Positions 25,513 through 34,669 of a DNA stretch of 64,000 bases are shown in pieces. This stretch comes from Azotimanducus sp965199815. GTDB lineage: Bacteria; Pseudomonadota; Gammaproteobacteria; Pseudomonadales; Azotimanducaceae. Within the stretch, counting starts at the first letter, position 1. Each line of letters begins with the position of its first letter. The notes under the pieces were generated by a model. That model ran no database searches and was not told the DNA's origin. It worked only from the letters and a program-made list of their open reading frames with translations. The stretch lies in contig CBDATE010000024.1 in assembly GCA_965199815.1 (NCBI GenBank), positions 496,001 to 560,000 on the forward strand, given 5' to 3'. The position numbers and the translations under genes were made by a program.

Positions 25513-25957
25513 ACTCCAGCAAGTTGTCGAGCCGCTCGATCAGAGATGCGAAATCAACATCCTGAATGCCGAAGTCGATTCCTGCAAGCGTGTTCAGACG
25601 CGCTTGCAACGCCTGTGTGTCGGCGTGTTCGGCTTGCAGGTGCGCTGCCAGCCAGGTGAGCATGGCCGATCTTTCCTGCTCGAACGCTGCCTCGTTGCGG
25701 CGCAGCAAGGCGACCTGCATTCGCTCCAGTGCCAGCAGAAGCTGCAAACGACTGACGCTGACCTGGCGCTCGCGAGGATTCAGACGCTCGATGCGTACCA
25801 ACTGCCTGATGCCTGCTACCAGGCGATCAAGAAACCCCGACGGGCGCTCGGAAACCCCGGAACTCCCCGCATCATATTGGCGCTGTGCCAGCGGTGCCCG
25901 TGTCGCCAGGCTCTGTATGGCGGCAAGCGCCTCCGATACCTGCAGCAGATTGACCGA
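25496..25957 (-). pseudogene. hemX: Truncated hemX copy (3' part only)
   Basis: About 150 C-terminal codons of HemX (VNLLQVSEALAAIQSL onward) nearly identical to the intact gene, cut at its 5' side by the duplication junction at 25957/25958. No start of its own: upstream sequence in this frame is hemY DNA read out of frame. At the 3' end the reading frame runs into the hairpin element and ends LLESLGKL instead of LLESLE. Best seen as a non-functional by-product of the duplication. Confidence 0.92.
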
Positions 25958-25991
25958 GGGAAACTCTCGTCGCGGCTTTCGGCTGCGAGAA

Positions 25992-26885
25992 TCAGGGCGC
26001 TGGCAGAGACTCCTGTCGCTGGCTCCGCAGGCTTTCAATCTCGTGCTTGCGAGTTACCAGCGCGGGCTCGTTTCGCAGGTGTCTCGGCACCTGTTTCCAG
26101 GCGTGATTGAGCGCCTTGCTGTCGGGGGCCAACCCACTTGCAGCTGCGCCCTCCACGAGGGCATCAAGCGGCCTTTTTGCGAGCGCGATTTCCAGATGCC
26201 TGTAGGTGTCGGCTGCAACGCCCCTGGTCCTGGCAAGCAGCTTCAGAATCGTCGCAAGACTGTCCCAGTCCTCCAGAGCGAGAAACGCCTGCGCCATGAG
26301 TAGCTGGCACTGCCCCGCTGTGCGCGGCTCCTGTGCATCCTCGGTCTGTGCGGAACGCAAGATCTCCAGCGCCTGTTGTGCGTTCCCGTCTTCAAGCTGC
26401 CAACGTGCTTCGAGCAGACGCAGTTCGATAACCTCACCGGTCAGCGTACGCGCCTCCTGCAGGCAGGTGTTCATGTGCTGCCGGTCACCCGCGAGCCGCG
26501 CCGCCATGGCCGCGTTCAACCACACAGTGACGGGTTCGCTACTGTGCTTCGCCGCCTCGGCAAGCTGCTCGGCAGCGTGCTCCCAGTGTCCTGCCGCGAA
26601 TTCCAGTATCCCGGCGCGCGCCTTCGCCAGCGCCTTGCCGAATCTGTAGCGTTCACGCAGCCCGCGCACACTGGCACCGCTGTGCACAAGCGCGAAAATA
26701 CATCGCGTCAGTACGCGTACCAACGCATGGAGCAGAACCAGCAGCAAGGCCAGTACGATGACGTTGGACTCGGCGACCCAGCCCATGAATTCGATTCTCA
26801 CATAGCCCGGGTCGAGCACCATCACAGTCCCCAACGCACCCCCGACAATGAGGGCAATTCCCAACAATAACAAGCCGGCACGCAT
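25992..26885 (-). CDS. hemY: HemY haem-biosynthesis-operon protein, copy B
   Basis: Same 297-residue protein as copy A with a handful of substitutions. This copy keeps the ancestral arrangement: its ATG is 3 bp after the intact hemX stop, so it is the member of the working hemC-hemD-hemX-hemY row. Two N-terminal membrane helices and a TPR-like region are present. Its 3' end is followed by the duplicated hairpin and then the truncated hemX. Confidence 0.92.
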   Translation of the reverse strand: MRAGLLLLGIALIVGGALGTVMVLDPGYVRIEFMGWVAESNVIVLALLLVLLHALVRVLTRCIFALVHSGASVRGLRERYRFGKALAKARAGILEFAAGHWEHAAEQLAEAAKHSSEPVTVWLNAAMAARLAGDRQHMNTCLQEARTLTGEVIELRLLEARWQLEDGNAQQALEILRSAQTEDAQEPRTAGQCQLLMAQAFLALEDWDSLATILKLLARTRGVAADTYRHLEIALAKRPLDALVEGAAASGLAPDSKALNHAWKQVPRHLRNEPALVTRKHEIESLRSQRQESLPAP

Positions 26886-26888
26886 GGA

Positions 26889-27977
26889 TTACTCCAATGA
26901 CTCCAGCAAGTCGTCGAGCCGCTCGATCAGAGATGCGAAATCAACATCCTGAATGCCGAAGTCGATTCCTGCAAGCGTGTTCAGACGCGCTTGCAACGCC
27001 TGTGTGTCGGCGTGTTCGGCTTGCAGGTGCGCTGCCAGCCAGGTGAGCATGGCCGATCTTTCCTGCTCGAACGCTGCCTCGTTGCGGCGCAGCAAGGCGA
27101 CCTGCATTCGCTCCAGTGCCAGCAGAAGCTGCAAACGACTGACGCTGACCTGGCGCTCGCGAGGATTCAGACGCTCGATGCGTACCAACTGCCTGATGCC
27201 TGCCGCCAGGCGATCAACAAACCCCGACGGGTGCTCGGAAACCCCGGAACTCCCCGCATCATATTGGCGCTGTGCCAGCGGTGCCCGTGCCGCCAGGCTC
27301 TGTATGGCGGCAAGCGCCTCCGATACCTGCAGCAGATTGACCGAACGCGAGCGCTCGACCTCCTGTCCGAGCACTGTCAAATCCACCAGCAGATCGACAG
27401 CCGACGGGTTGTCGCGCAGCAGGTAGGTGACGCGATCAAGCAAGGAGACAACCGCTTGCGAGGGTCCGAACAGACGGTGTTCCATTTCGGCCAGCTGAAG
27501 CAAGTGCCGGGAAAGGTGCAGCTGCGAACTTTCCAGCTGCGCCACTTCGGGAAAGGATGCGCGCAGCGCCCGAAGTTCAGCCTTGATGCGAGCAGTCTCG
27601 GTACGCATATCCTCACGACGCACGAAGTTTGCGAGCGTAGCGCGCAGCGCCTGCTGTTCCGTACGCAAGGCAGCAAGCGCTGTCTCCAGTTCGGCGAGCC
27701 TGTCGGCATGCTGCGGATGTGCATCGGGCGCGGTATCAACCGAGGCCGGAGCCGCCGAGGGTACGGTTTCGGCGGGAGTTGGTGCGGAACCGGAGCCGAA
27801 CACGGGGAAGGGTATATCTCTTGTAGCAAGCCAGTACCACCCTGCCAACGCAGCCAGTATGACCGGCAATGCCATCAGCACACGCGAGCGCCACCGGCGC
27901 TTGCCGGGCACCCCCGAAGCAGCAGGTGGAGTGGAAGATTCCGGGGAGGGAACTGCGGGAGTTTCTGTGTCAGTCAT
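26889..27977 (-). CDS. hemX: HemX (uroporphyrin-III C-methyltransferase-like membrane protein)
   Basis: Membrane-anchored protein of the hemCDXY operon; function unsettled, and despite annotation it lacks the SAM methyltransferase domain. 362 residues: Pro/Ser/Thr-rich start, one membrane helix (VLMALPVILAALAGWYWLA), a coiled coil (HADRLAELETALAALRTEQQ) and the conserved helical HemX domain. Start MTDTETP at 27977 is preferred to upstream codons that would lie near a hairpin element. A full copy of the element at 28022-28172 separates it from hemD. Confidence 0.9.
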   Translation of the reverse strand: MTDTETPAVPSPESSTPPAASGVPGKRRWRSRVLMALPVILAALAGWYWLATRDIPFPVFGSGSAPTPAETVPSAAPASVDTAPDAHPQHADRLAELETALAALRTEQQALRATLANFVRREDMRTETARIKAELRALRASFPEVAQLESSQLHLSRHLLQLAEMEHRLFGPSQAVVSLLDRVTYLLRDNPSAVDLLVDLTVLGQEVERSRSVNLLQVSEALAAIQSLAARAPLAQRQYDAGSSGVSEHPSGFVDRLAAGIRQLVRIERLNPRERQVSVSRLQLLLALERMQVALLRRNEAAFEQERSAMLTWLAAHLQAEHADTQALQARLNTLAGIDFGIQDVDFASLIERLDDLLESLE

Positions 27978-28021
27978 GTGCTGTCCCTGTCTGATTCCTG
28001 CACAACTGGCCGCGAACACCA

Positions 28022-28172
28022 GGGAAACTCTGAATAACAGAGTTTCCCGTGCGGCACACGGATGTGCCGCCAGATTCAGTGCCGTAAGGCATTGAATCTG
28101 CGAGCAAATCAGAAGCGTACTTCTGATTTGCGAACCTGATCAAGTCCACGGATGGACTTGATCAGAACATAC
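28022..28172 (+). repeat. Full multi-hairpin element between hemD and hemX
   Basis: About 151 bp, opposite orientation to the 25357 copy. In order: GGGAAACTCTG/CAGAGTTTCCC (loop AATAA), GGCACA-CGGA-TGTGCC, a CAGATTCA..GTAA..TGAATCTG hairpin, CAAATCAGAAG-CGTA-CTTCTGATTTG and CTGATCAAGTCCA-CGGA-TGGACTTGATCAG, ending AGAACATAC. Read from hemD, the element provides the last ten codons and the stop. It may form several RNA hairpins between hemD and hemX and so uncouple their expression. Confidence 0.93.
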
Positions 28173-28904
28173 CCAGTCAAGCAGCGCACGGCCAAGCGCG
28201 GTATCTGATTGCGACTCCAGGATACGCAGATTGGTGAATCCGAGCCCTGCGGCCGCCTCGGCCGCGCGCGTCGAGTTCACGCACAGCATCACTGCAGGTG
28301 ATCCGCCACACACCTTCCACAGACGCGAGAAGGCGCATACTCCTGCAACACTCGACACGACAACCGCATGCACCTCCGTCGCTTTCAGTTGTGCATGATA
28401 GCCGGAGCCGCCATCGACTGGAAGCCTCTCGTACACCTGATATTCGGAAACCTGTGCCCCGCGGGCGATGAGTACGCGCTCGAGCAGCGGCCTGGGGGAG
28501 CGTCCACACAATATGGCCACGCTCCTGTTCGCAGGTGAGCGCAATGCGGCAAGTTCGAGCAAGCCTTCGGAGGATGCCCGCTCGGGGCACACAGCCTGAA
28601 TACCATGGCAGCGCAGTGCACGCGCCGTAGCCTCGCCGACTGCGAACCAGTCTGCTGCCTGACCCCAGCGCGTGATGGCCCGTGCCCCGTGTCGGACGGC
28701 GTGTGCAGACAGCACGATCACCATGTCCGGCATGCTGTCACCGAGAGCGAAGGCGACCGGCTCGATCCTGATGAGCGGCATTTTCACCGGCTGCAAGCCG
28801 TATGCCGCCAGCGCACGTGCCTGTCGGCTTGCCCCGGGTTCGGAGCGCGTCAGCAAGACGCGATGCTTCGGCAACATGCGAGGAGATGTCTCGTCCACTG
28901 TCAT
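28140..28904 (-). CDS. hemD: Uroporphyrinogen-III synthase, C-terminus altered by repeat
   Basis: Converts hydroxymethylbilane to uroporphyrinogen III. 254 residues from MTVDETSPRMLPKHRVLLTR (ATG at 28904, 10 bp after hemC). Recognisable pieces are LLTRSEPGASRQARAL, MVIVLSAHAVRHG, WFAVGEATARAL, SSEGLLEL and YQVYERLP. Odd: after LGRALLDW the sequence VCSDQVHPWT and the stop come from the hairpin element inserted at the 3' end, so the native tail is lost or replaced. The fold's conserved part is complete, and the enzyme is probably active because no other copy is visible. Confidence 0.9.
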   Translation of the reverse strand: MTVDETSPRMLPKHRVLLTRSEPGASRQARALAAYGLQPVKMPLIRIEPVAFALGDSMPDMVIVLSAHAVRHGARAITRWGQAADWFAVGEATARALRCHGIQAVCPERASSEGLLELAALRSPANRSVAILCGRSPRPLLERVLIARGAQVSEYQVYERLPVDGGSGYHAQLKATEVHAVVVSSVAGVCAFSRLWKVCGGSPAVMLCVNSTRAAEAAAGLGFTNLRILESQSDTALGRALLDWVCSDQVHPWT

Positions 28905-28914
28905 GACGACGCTC

Positions 28915-29865
28915 TCAGGATGATGCCCTGAAAGTGGCCATGACTTCCTGCCCGCCGCTGGCCAGCAGCCGCTCGACAGCCAGCTCCGCCAGCGCGGGCG
29001 CAGCCTCGCCCTGCACCTCGGCGCTGGCTTGCAAACGCCCACAGGTCGAGGCGATCCATACCGCAAGCTGACCGTTGCCGTCCCGCACCTCGGCATGTGC
29101 GGCAATGGGCAGCGTACAGTCGCCTTCCAGCAGTTCGCTCACGCGACGCTCGATGCGCCCGGCGAGCGATGCCTGTGGCGGTACCAATGTGCCCAGCATC
29201 TCCACAAGGTCGCGCCGCTCGGCGAGCACCTCGATAGCGAGCAGCCCCTGCCCCGGCGCAGGCAGTAGCCGACGCACCGGAAAGTACTCGACTATATGGT
29301 CTGCGAGCCCCACTCTGTGCAGGCCCGCCGCGGCCAGCACCAGAGCGTGAAACTGCCCGGCATGCAGCTTGGCGATGCGCGTATCCACATTGCCGCGCAC
29401 TGGGTGAATGGACACATCGGCACGCAGCTTCCGCAACAACTTCTGCAACAACAGGGCACGACGCAGACTCGATGTGCCGATGCGCGCAGCGGGCGGCAAA
29501 TCAGCAAGGGACACACGCGGACAGGATATCAGGGCATCGCGCGCATCCTCGCGCCAGCCGACCGCCGCCAGCGTGAATTCTGGCGCAAGACGCGACGGCA
29601 CATCCTTCAGCGAGTGCACGGCGAAATCGGCGCGACCGGAGAGCAGCGCCTCTTCCAGCGCCTTGACAAACACGCCCTTGCCACCAATTTCGCGCAAGGG
29701 TCGGTGCGCCTCGGCATCACCTTCCGTAGTCACCTGCACCAACTTGATGCGGCGATTCTCGCGCCCGGCAATATGCTCAGCGACCATGCGCGCCTGTGCC
29801 AGAGCCAGGTTGCTGGGGCGCGTCGCGAGGCGCAGCGGTGCGTCGGTTTTCGTCATGATGGACAT
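28915..29865 (-). CDS. hemC: Porphobilinogen deaminase (hydroxymethylbilane synthase)
   Basis: Joins four porphobilinogen units into hydroxymethylbilane. About 316 residues. Conserved segments: RLATRPSNLALAQA, GGKGVFVKALEEALL, DFAVHSLKDVPS, RIGTSSLRRALLLQ, VRGNVDTRIAKL and LPAPGQGLLAIEV. The cofactor-binding Cys is in LEGDCTLPIAAHAEV. The start at 29865 (MSIMTKTDAP) is chosen over 29856 because a GTGGTG stretch lies upstream; both are possible. First gene of the hem row, 22 bp after the DUF1295 gene. Confidence 0.95.
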   Translation of the reverse strand: MSIMTKTDAPLRLATRPSNLALAQARMVAEHIAGRENRRIKLVQVTTEGDAEAHRPLREIGGKGVFVKALEEALLSGRADFAVHSLKDVPSRLAPEFTLAAVGWREDARDALISCPRVSLADLPPAARIGTSSLRRALLLQKLLRKLRADVSIHPVRGNVDTRIAKLHAGQFHALVLAAAGLHRVGLADHIVEYFPVRRLLPAPGQGLLAIEVLAERRDLVEMLGTLVPPQASLAGRIERRVSELLEGDCTLPIAAHAEVRDGNGQLAVWIASTCGRLQASAEVQGEAAPALAELAVERLLASGGQEVMATFRASS

Positions 29866-29887
29866 GAATATCTGCACACCACAGGAT

Positions 29888-30775
29888 TCATCTGACGTTG
29901 TCGGCATCCGACCGCGGCGGCCTCGGAATCAGCCGGGGTGTCCTCGCCAGATACGCGGCGTAGGCCGGGTCCCCGCCCCAGCGCGTACTCGCCGAGGCAT
30001 CCAGCATGCGCATACCACTGATGCGGGTGAGCAGCAGCCAGACGAACAGCGGAGAAGCCAGCGTGATGTGTTGCCAGCCGGAGAGCACCGGAAACGCCAT
30101 CACCGCCACGCCGCTCCACAAGAGAATCTCGCCGAAATAGTTGGGATGCTGGCTCCAGGCCCACAAGCCGGAACTGATAAAGCGCCCCTCGTTGCCGGGC
30201 TCAAGACGAAAGCGACGCTTCTGATCGTCCGCCACTGCCTCGATGACGAAGCCCGCCACCCACAGCAGCGCCCCGAGCAGCAGGAAGGCATCGGCAGGCA
30301 CCTGACGTGCTGAACTGATGGCCGCGAGACCAGCCGCGAACGACATGGTCACCCACAGGCCCTGCAGGGTCCAGGTCATGAAAAACACAGCGAATTGCGA
30401 TTTGATATGACGAAAGCGGCGGTCAGAGCCGAGCGCGCGAATTCTCGAGGTCAGAAAGCTGCCGAGTCGCAGCGCCCAGAGTATCGTCAGTGCACCAATC
30501 AGCATCGAGCGCAGGCTCACCGAGTCAGCCCCCTGGAGAGCGAGCAGCGCCAGCGCGATGAAGGTCAGTGAGCCGACGAGATCAAAGAAGACTTCTGTCT
30601 GCCTGAACCAGGCGGGAATGAAGGCGAGCCACTGGATGCCGAAGGCACCTGCCACGCACAGGGCAAACAGCGGCATTCCGGCAAAATACACCCCGCCCTG
30701 GCTGCCAGCCAGAGCGATGAGGACGGCAACCAGACAGGCAGCGAGCGAGCCGAGCCAGGCGAGGTTGGGGGGCAT
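29888..30775 (-). CDS. DUF1295 / steroid 5-alpha reductase-like membrane protein
   Basis: 295-residue polytopic membrane protein with about seven hydrophobic segments. The C-terminal signature GLWAWSQHPNYFGEILLWSG places it in the DUF1295 (3-oxo-5-alpha-steroid 4-dehydrogenase-like, ICMT-related) family; GNEGRFISSGLW before it and PAYAAYLARTPRLIP at the end are also typical. Substrate unknown. Start MPPNLAWLG at 30775 has an AGGA site about 8 bases upstream. It may lead the hem operon. A 153-bp gap separates it from the divergent oxidoreductase gene. Confidence 0.9.
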   Translation of the reverse strand: MPPNLAWLGSLAACLVAVLIALAGSQGGVYFAGMPLFALCVAGAFGIQWLAFIPAWFRQTEVFFDLVGSLTFIALALLALQGADSVSLRSMLIGALTILWALRLGSFLTSRIRALGSDRRFRHIKSQFAVFFMTWTLQGLWVTMSFAAGLAAISSARQVPADAFLLLGALLWVAGFVIEAVADDQKRRFRLEPGNEGRFISSGLWAWSQHPNYFGEILLWSGVAVMAFPVLSGWQHITLASPLFVWLLLTRISGMRMLDASASTRWGGDPAYAAYLARTPRLIPRPPRSDADNVR

Positions 30776-30928
30776 GGAGATTCCTGTCCGAAGTGCAATG
30801 CAGTCATTCTCACATACGCGGCGGCATTTCGACAGGCGCGTCGACAGGCGCGTCAACAGGCTCACATAATGAGGCGATGGAACAGTAGCATAGGCATTTC
30901 CACCCTGAATCGATACACGGATTCACGC

Positions 30929-31933
30929 ATGCACACAATCAACCGCCAATACCTGCTCGCCGCCCGCCCCGAAGGCATGATTCGAACCGATGATCTTGCC
31001 TGTCGAGAGGCCGAAGTGCCCGCCCTCGGAGACGGTGAAGCACTGGTGAAGGTAACGCACATCTCGCTCGACCCGGCCATGCGTGGCTGGATGGAAAATC
31101 GCGGCGGCTACATGGCACCGTTACAGATTGGCGATGTGATGCGCGCCGGCGGCATTGGCGAGGTGATCGACAGCCGCAATCCGGCGCTGCCCGTGAATCG
31201 CCTGGTTTCGGGCGGCTTCGGAATGCAGACCTATGCGATCACCGACGGCACATCCCTGCCGGTGCAGGTGCTTGCCGAGGATACAGACCCGGAGGTCGCT
31301 CTGGGGATGCTTGGCGGCACTGGCATGACCGCCTACTTCGGCCTGCTCGACATCGGACAACCGAGACCGGGACAAACCGTGGTGGTGTCCGGGGCGGCGG
31401 GTGCCACCGGCAGCATTGCCGGCCAGATCGCACGTATCAAGGGATGCCGCGTGATCGGCCTGGCCGGGTCGGCGGAGAAATGCACCTGGCTCACCGATGA
31501 ACTCGGGTTCGATGTCGCCATCAACTACAAGAGCGGCAATCTGCGCGAGCAGCTCGAGGCCGGTTGCCCTCGAGGCATCGATGTGTATTTCGACAATGTC
31601 GGCGGCGAGATTCTCGACCACTGTCTGGCGCTCCTGGCCATGCAAGCGCGCGTGGTCGTGTGCGGCGGCATTTCGCGCTACAACGAGAAGATATTGCCGC
31701 CCGGCCCGGGCAACTACTTCAATCTGGTGTTCAAGCGGGCGCGCATGGAAGGGTTCATCGTGACCGACTACGCACACAGGTTCCCGGAAGCCGCGACCGA
31801 GATGAAGGTCTGGATCGCAGCTGGACTCCTGAAGCAACGCACTACCGTCATTCACGGGTTCGAGCAGCTGCCGACGGCCTTGGTGGATATGTTTTCAGGT
31901 GTCAATATCGGCAAGCTCATGGTATGCCCCTGA
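30929..31933 (+). CDS. NADP-dependent zinc-free medium-chain oxidoreductase (CurA/PTGR-like)
   Basis: 334-residue MDR-family reductase related to prostaglandin reductase, leukotriene B4 dehydrogenase and E. coli CurA. The nucleotide-binding motif is VVVSGAAGATGSIAGQIARI, followed by GLAGSAEKC and DVAINYKSG; ISLDPAMRGWM and FKRARMEGFIVTDY are family marks. No zinc ligands. Start MHTINRQYLLAARP at 30929 fits the family; the Shine-Dalgarno is weak. Predicted to reduce alpha,beta-unsaturated ketones or quinones with NADPH. Transcribed alone. Confidence 0.92.
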   Translation: MHTINRQYLLAARPEGMIRTDDLACREAEVPALGDGEALVKVTHISLDPAMRGWMENRGGYMAPLQIGDVMRAGGIGEVIDSRNPALPVNRLVSGGFGMQTYAITDGTSLPVQVLAEDTDPEVALGMLGGTGMTAYFGLLDIGQPRPGQTVVVSGAAGATGSIAGQIARIKGCRVIGLAGSAEKCTWLTDELGFDVAINYKSGNLREQLEAGCPRGIDVYFDNVGGEILDHCLALLAMQARVVVCGGISRYNEKILPPGPGNYFNLVFKRARMEGFIVTDYAHRFPEAATEMKVWIAAGLLKQRTTVIHGFEQLPTALVDMFSGVNIGKLMVCP

Positions 31934-31984
31934 GGCACAACCGGACATGACGCGGACATCAACGCCGGACATACCAGACTCACA

Positions 31985-34669
31985 GTGACTCAGCGAGCAA
32001 GCGCACCGCCCAGGCAAGCCGACCGGGTTCGCGTCCTGGCCAAGCCATTGGTCGAGATGCAGCCGAGCCTTGTCGAGGCTCTGCAGGGTGCGCATACGCT
32101 CGCCCCCAACCGTCGCTACGCGCGGGTGCTCGAGGAGTCCTACAACGACTGGCAAATCGGGCACAGGCTCACCGCCTGGGCGCGACCGAGCATATCCACC
32201 CTGTCCCGCTACCTGTTGCGTGAGGCCGAGGAACTGCTGCTGCACACGGCTCCACACCGCTGCATATTGACCCCGGCAATGCAGCGAGCCGTGTTCCTCG
32301 GGTGCGCCCCGCAATCGCTTGCCGATGCACACAACTGGTATCAGGAGGTTGCCAGAGCCTGGCATTTATCGCATCACTATGCCCTGCACGAGGACCAACC
32401 GGCGCACCTGGAAACCAGCAACAGCCTGATCTTCCACGAGTGGGCAAATGCCTTTCGCGCACTTGCCGAGGAGCAGCATTACCTGACCGAAGCAGAACTG
32501 CCGCACCTGCTCAGCGAGGCGATCGAGGAAAGCTGCTGGCAACCCGACAAGCCGCTCCTGCTCTGGGGCTTCAGTCAGGCGCACCCCTTGACACCAATCG
32601 AAGCAGGGCTCGTCAAGCAGCTCGAGATGCGCGGAATTGCCAGCGAATGGCCCGCTCCCGAACCCGTGCAGAACACGAAAACCCCGCGCCTCGTGGAATG
32701 TGAGCAGCCGGAAGACGAACTGCGCACTATCGCGCTCTGGGTGCGCGAACGGCTCGAAGCGGCGCAAGCGCCCGTATCCATCGGCATCGCCTTCCCCGGT
32801 CTCGGGCCACGACGCGGGCAAGTCGAACGCCAGCTGCTCAATACTCTCTACCCGCAAGGTGAGGTCGCACCCGACGAACCACGGGTGTTCGATATTGCCG
32901 GGGGCCTGCCCCTGACCAGCCTGTCGGTATGCCAGAGCGCCCTGCTCCTGCTGAACTTCCTGTATCGATATGTAGAGATTGATGAACTCGAGCGGTTGCT
33001 GGAATCGCCATTCCTGCGCCTGTCGCCAGCGTTTTCCGCGCATCCTGACCCAAATCCCGAACTGATCGAGGCCTTGCGCAGACGGCTTCCGACCCGCATT
33101 CGTGCACAGGATGTGGAAGCCGCGAGTCGTGGCATCTTGAGCGATGCCATGCGACGCCATGCCAGCGCCCGTCACAAGCATCGCTCCCTGACCGCCTGGC
33201 TGAGCGAATTCCAGCAGGCGCTCGATGCCGCCGAATGGCCACACAGCGCAGACATGGACAGTCTGGTCTATCAACAGGCGGCGCAACTTGGTGTGCTTTT
33301 CACCGAAATCGGTCTCACTTCGGCACACCTCGGTCGCCTGAGTGCCAGCGAGGCGGTACGTGAACTCGAGCGCGCAGCCGGGGAGCGTTATCACGAAGTA
33401 CAGCGTTCCGGTGCGCCGGTACGCGTACTCGAACTTGACGAATTGACACCCCTGCGCTTTACCCATCTCTGGGTTGCCGGTATGCGACATGCGGCCTGGC
33501 CCGCCACGAGTAGTCCCAACCCGTTTCTGTCACGCCAGTCGCAAAGACAGGTCGGTGTGCCGGACGTGACACCGGAATCTCGCCTGAGTCGCGCGCGCTT
33601 CGTCACCGAATCACTCGGGAGCGTTGCACAGGAACTCGTCTTCAGCTACGCACAGCTTGAAGATGACAGGCAGCAAGGGGCAAGCGCACTGCTGCCAAAG
33701 GCCCTTGTCACCGAAGCGAGGCACTTCGTAGCTCCCGCGCGGCAGTCATTGCTGGATCTGTCGCATCCGTATCTGGCATCCCGGCCAGTGCGTAGCGAAA
33801 CCTATGTGGATGATTGCGCCGCGCGCTGCGAGCCTTCCGAATGCCACGGCAACTCGGAGCTGGTGCGCAACCAGTCAAATTGTCCCTTTCGCGCCTTCGC
33901 CGTGCACAGGCTCCATGTCGGCAGGCAGGAAACACCGAGCGAGGTTCCGGATGCGCGCGCACTCGGCGAAAGCGCACACCGCGCACTGGAAATCGCCTAC
34001 GAGGCGCTGCCGACCCAGGCGAGCCTGCGAGAGCATCCGGATCATGCCAGCCTTGCGCGCGAATCCGCCGAGCTTGCGGTGGATCATGTATTCCCTGATT
34101 CGCCCGAGTACCTGAAAGTACGGCAGATCCGCTCTCTCGCGGCTCTCGTTGAGGCCTGGTTTGCATGCGATCTCGAGCGCCCCGCATATACCGGTATGCA
34201 TACTGAACAGGCGCTGGAGATTGAACTCGAAGGTATGCAGTTCAACCTCAGGATCGATCGCTTTGATCAGGACGAGAAGACCGGCAAGTGGATAATCACC
34301 GATTACAAGTCCACGCCGCCTGCCGTATCGAGCCTGCGCAAGTACAGCGCACTGCACGAGCCGCAATTGTCCCTGTACGCAGAGGCCTTGCGCACAAGCG
34401 CGGGACTCGAGGCGCTGTCGCTGGCTTTCGGTGCCATTGGCGATGCGGACAGCGCCCGCTATCTGCACTGTAGCGCTGATGACCGGTTTCGGAAGCAGAA
34501 ATCCGAACGTATGCGGGATGCTCTGGTCATCGAGCAAGGCGGCGAGTTCGTGCGCCAGCTCATTCGCGACTTCCTGAATGGAGAAGCACGCGTGCATCCG
34601 CGCATGCGCGCCTGTGCCACCTGTCACCTGCAATCGCTGTGTCGCATTCACTCGCAGGGTACGACATGA
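31985..34669 (+). CDS. AddB-like helicase-fold nuclease with iron-sulfur cluster
   Basis: 894-residue partner of the AddA-like protein next door, in the family annotated as probable DNA repair protein (AddB-like). The N-terminal region is a decayed helicase fold without a clear Walker A. The C-terminal PD-(D/E)xK nuclease has LRIDRFDQ and WIITDYKS; cysteines in SNCPFRAFAV and CATCHLQSLC match an iron-sulfur-bracketed nuclease. GTG start at 31985. The stop overlaps the addA start as ATGA. Expected to process double-strand ends for RecA. Confidence 0.88.
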   Translation: MTQRASAPPRQADRVRVLAKPLVEMQPSLVEALQGAHTLAPNRRYARVLEESYNDWQIGHRLTAWARPSISTLSRYLLREAEELLLHTAPHRCILTPAMQRAVFLGCAPQSLADAHNWYQEVARAWHLSHHYALHEDQPAHLETSNSLIFHEWANAFRALAEEQHYLTEAELPHLLSEAIEESCWQPDKPLLLWGFSQAHPLTPIEAGLVKQLEMRGIASEWPAPEPVQNTKTPRLVECEQPEDELRTIALWVRERLEAAQAPVSIGIAFPGLGPRRGQVERQLLNTLYPQGEVAPDEPRVFDIAGGLPLTSLSVCQSALLLLNFLYRYVEIDELERLLESPFLRLSPAFSAHPDPNPELIEALRRRLPTRIRAQDVEAASRGILSDAMRRHASARHKHRSLTAWLSEFQQALDAAEWPHSADMDSLVYQQAAQLGVLFTEIGLTSAHLGRLSASEAVRELERAAGERYHEVQRSGAPVRVLELDELTPLRFTHLWVAGMRHAAWPATSSPNPFLSRQSQRQVGVPDVTPESRLSRARFVTESLGSVAQELVFSYAQLEDDRQQGASALLPKALVTEARHFVAPARQSLLDLSHPYLASRPVRSETYVDDCAARCEPSECHGNSELVRNQSNCPFRAFAVHRLHVGRQETPSEVPDARALGESAHRALEIAYEALPTQASLREHPDHASLARESAELAVDHVFPDSPEYLKVRQIRSLAALVEAWFACDLERPAYTGMHTEQALEIELEGMQFNLRIDRFDQDEKTGKWIITDYKSTPPAVSSLRKYSALHEPQLSLYAEALRTSAGLEALSLAFGAIGDADSARYLHCSADDRFRKQKSERMRDALVIEQGGEFVRQLIRDFLNGEARVHPRMRACATCHLQSLCRIHSQGTT

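Larger units (their letters stand above)
24421..27344. repeat. Partial tandem duplication of the hemX-hemY segment
   Basis: Bases 24421-25356 plus 25513-25957 are nearly identical to 25962-27344. Each unit contains, in minus orientation, the 3' part of hemX (about 445 bp) and all of hemY with its trailing hairpin. The first unit also holds a 156-bp insertion (25357-25512) at the hemX/hemY junction. Few substitutions separate the copies, so the event is recent or the copies are kept alike by gene conversion. The junction at 25958 reads GGGAAACTCT, the same motif that starts the hairpin element. Confidence 0.95.

Noticed and set aside
29408..30313. Plus-strand frame of 301 codons
   Set aside because: Antisense to hemC and the DUF1295 gene, both well supported.
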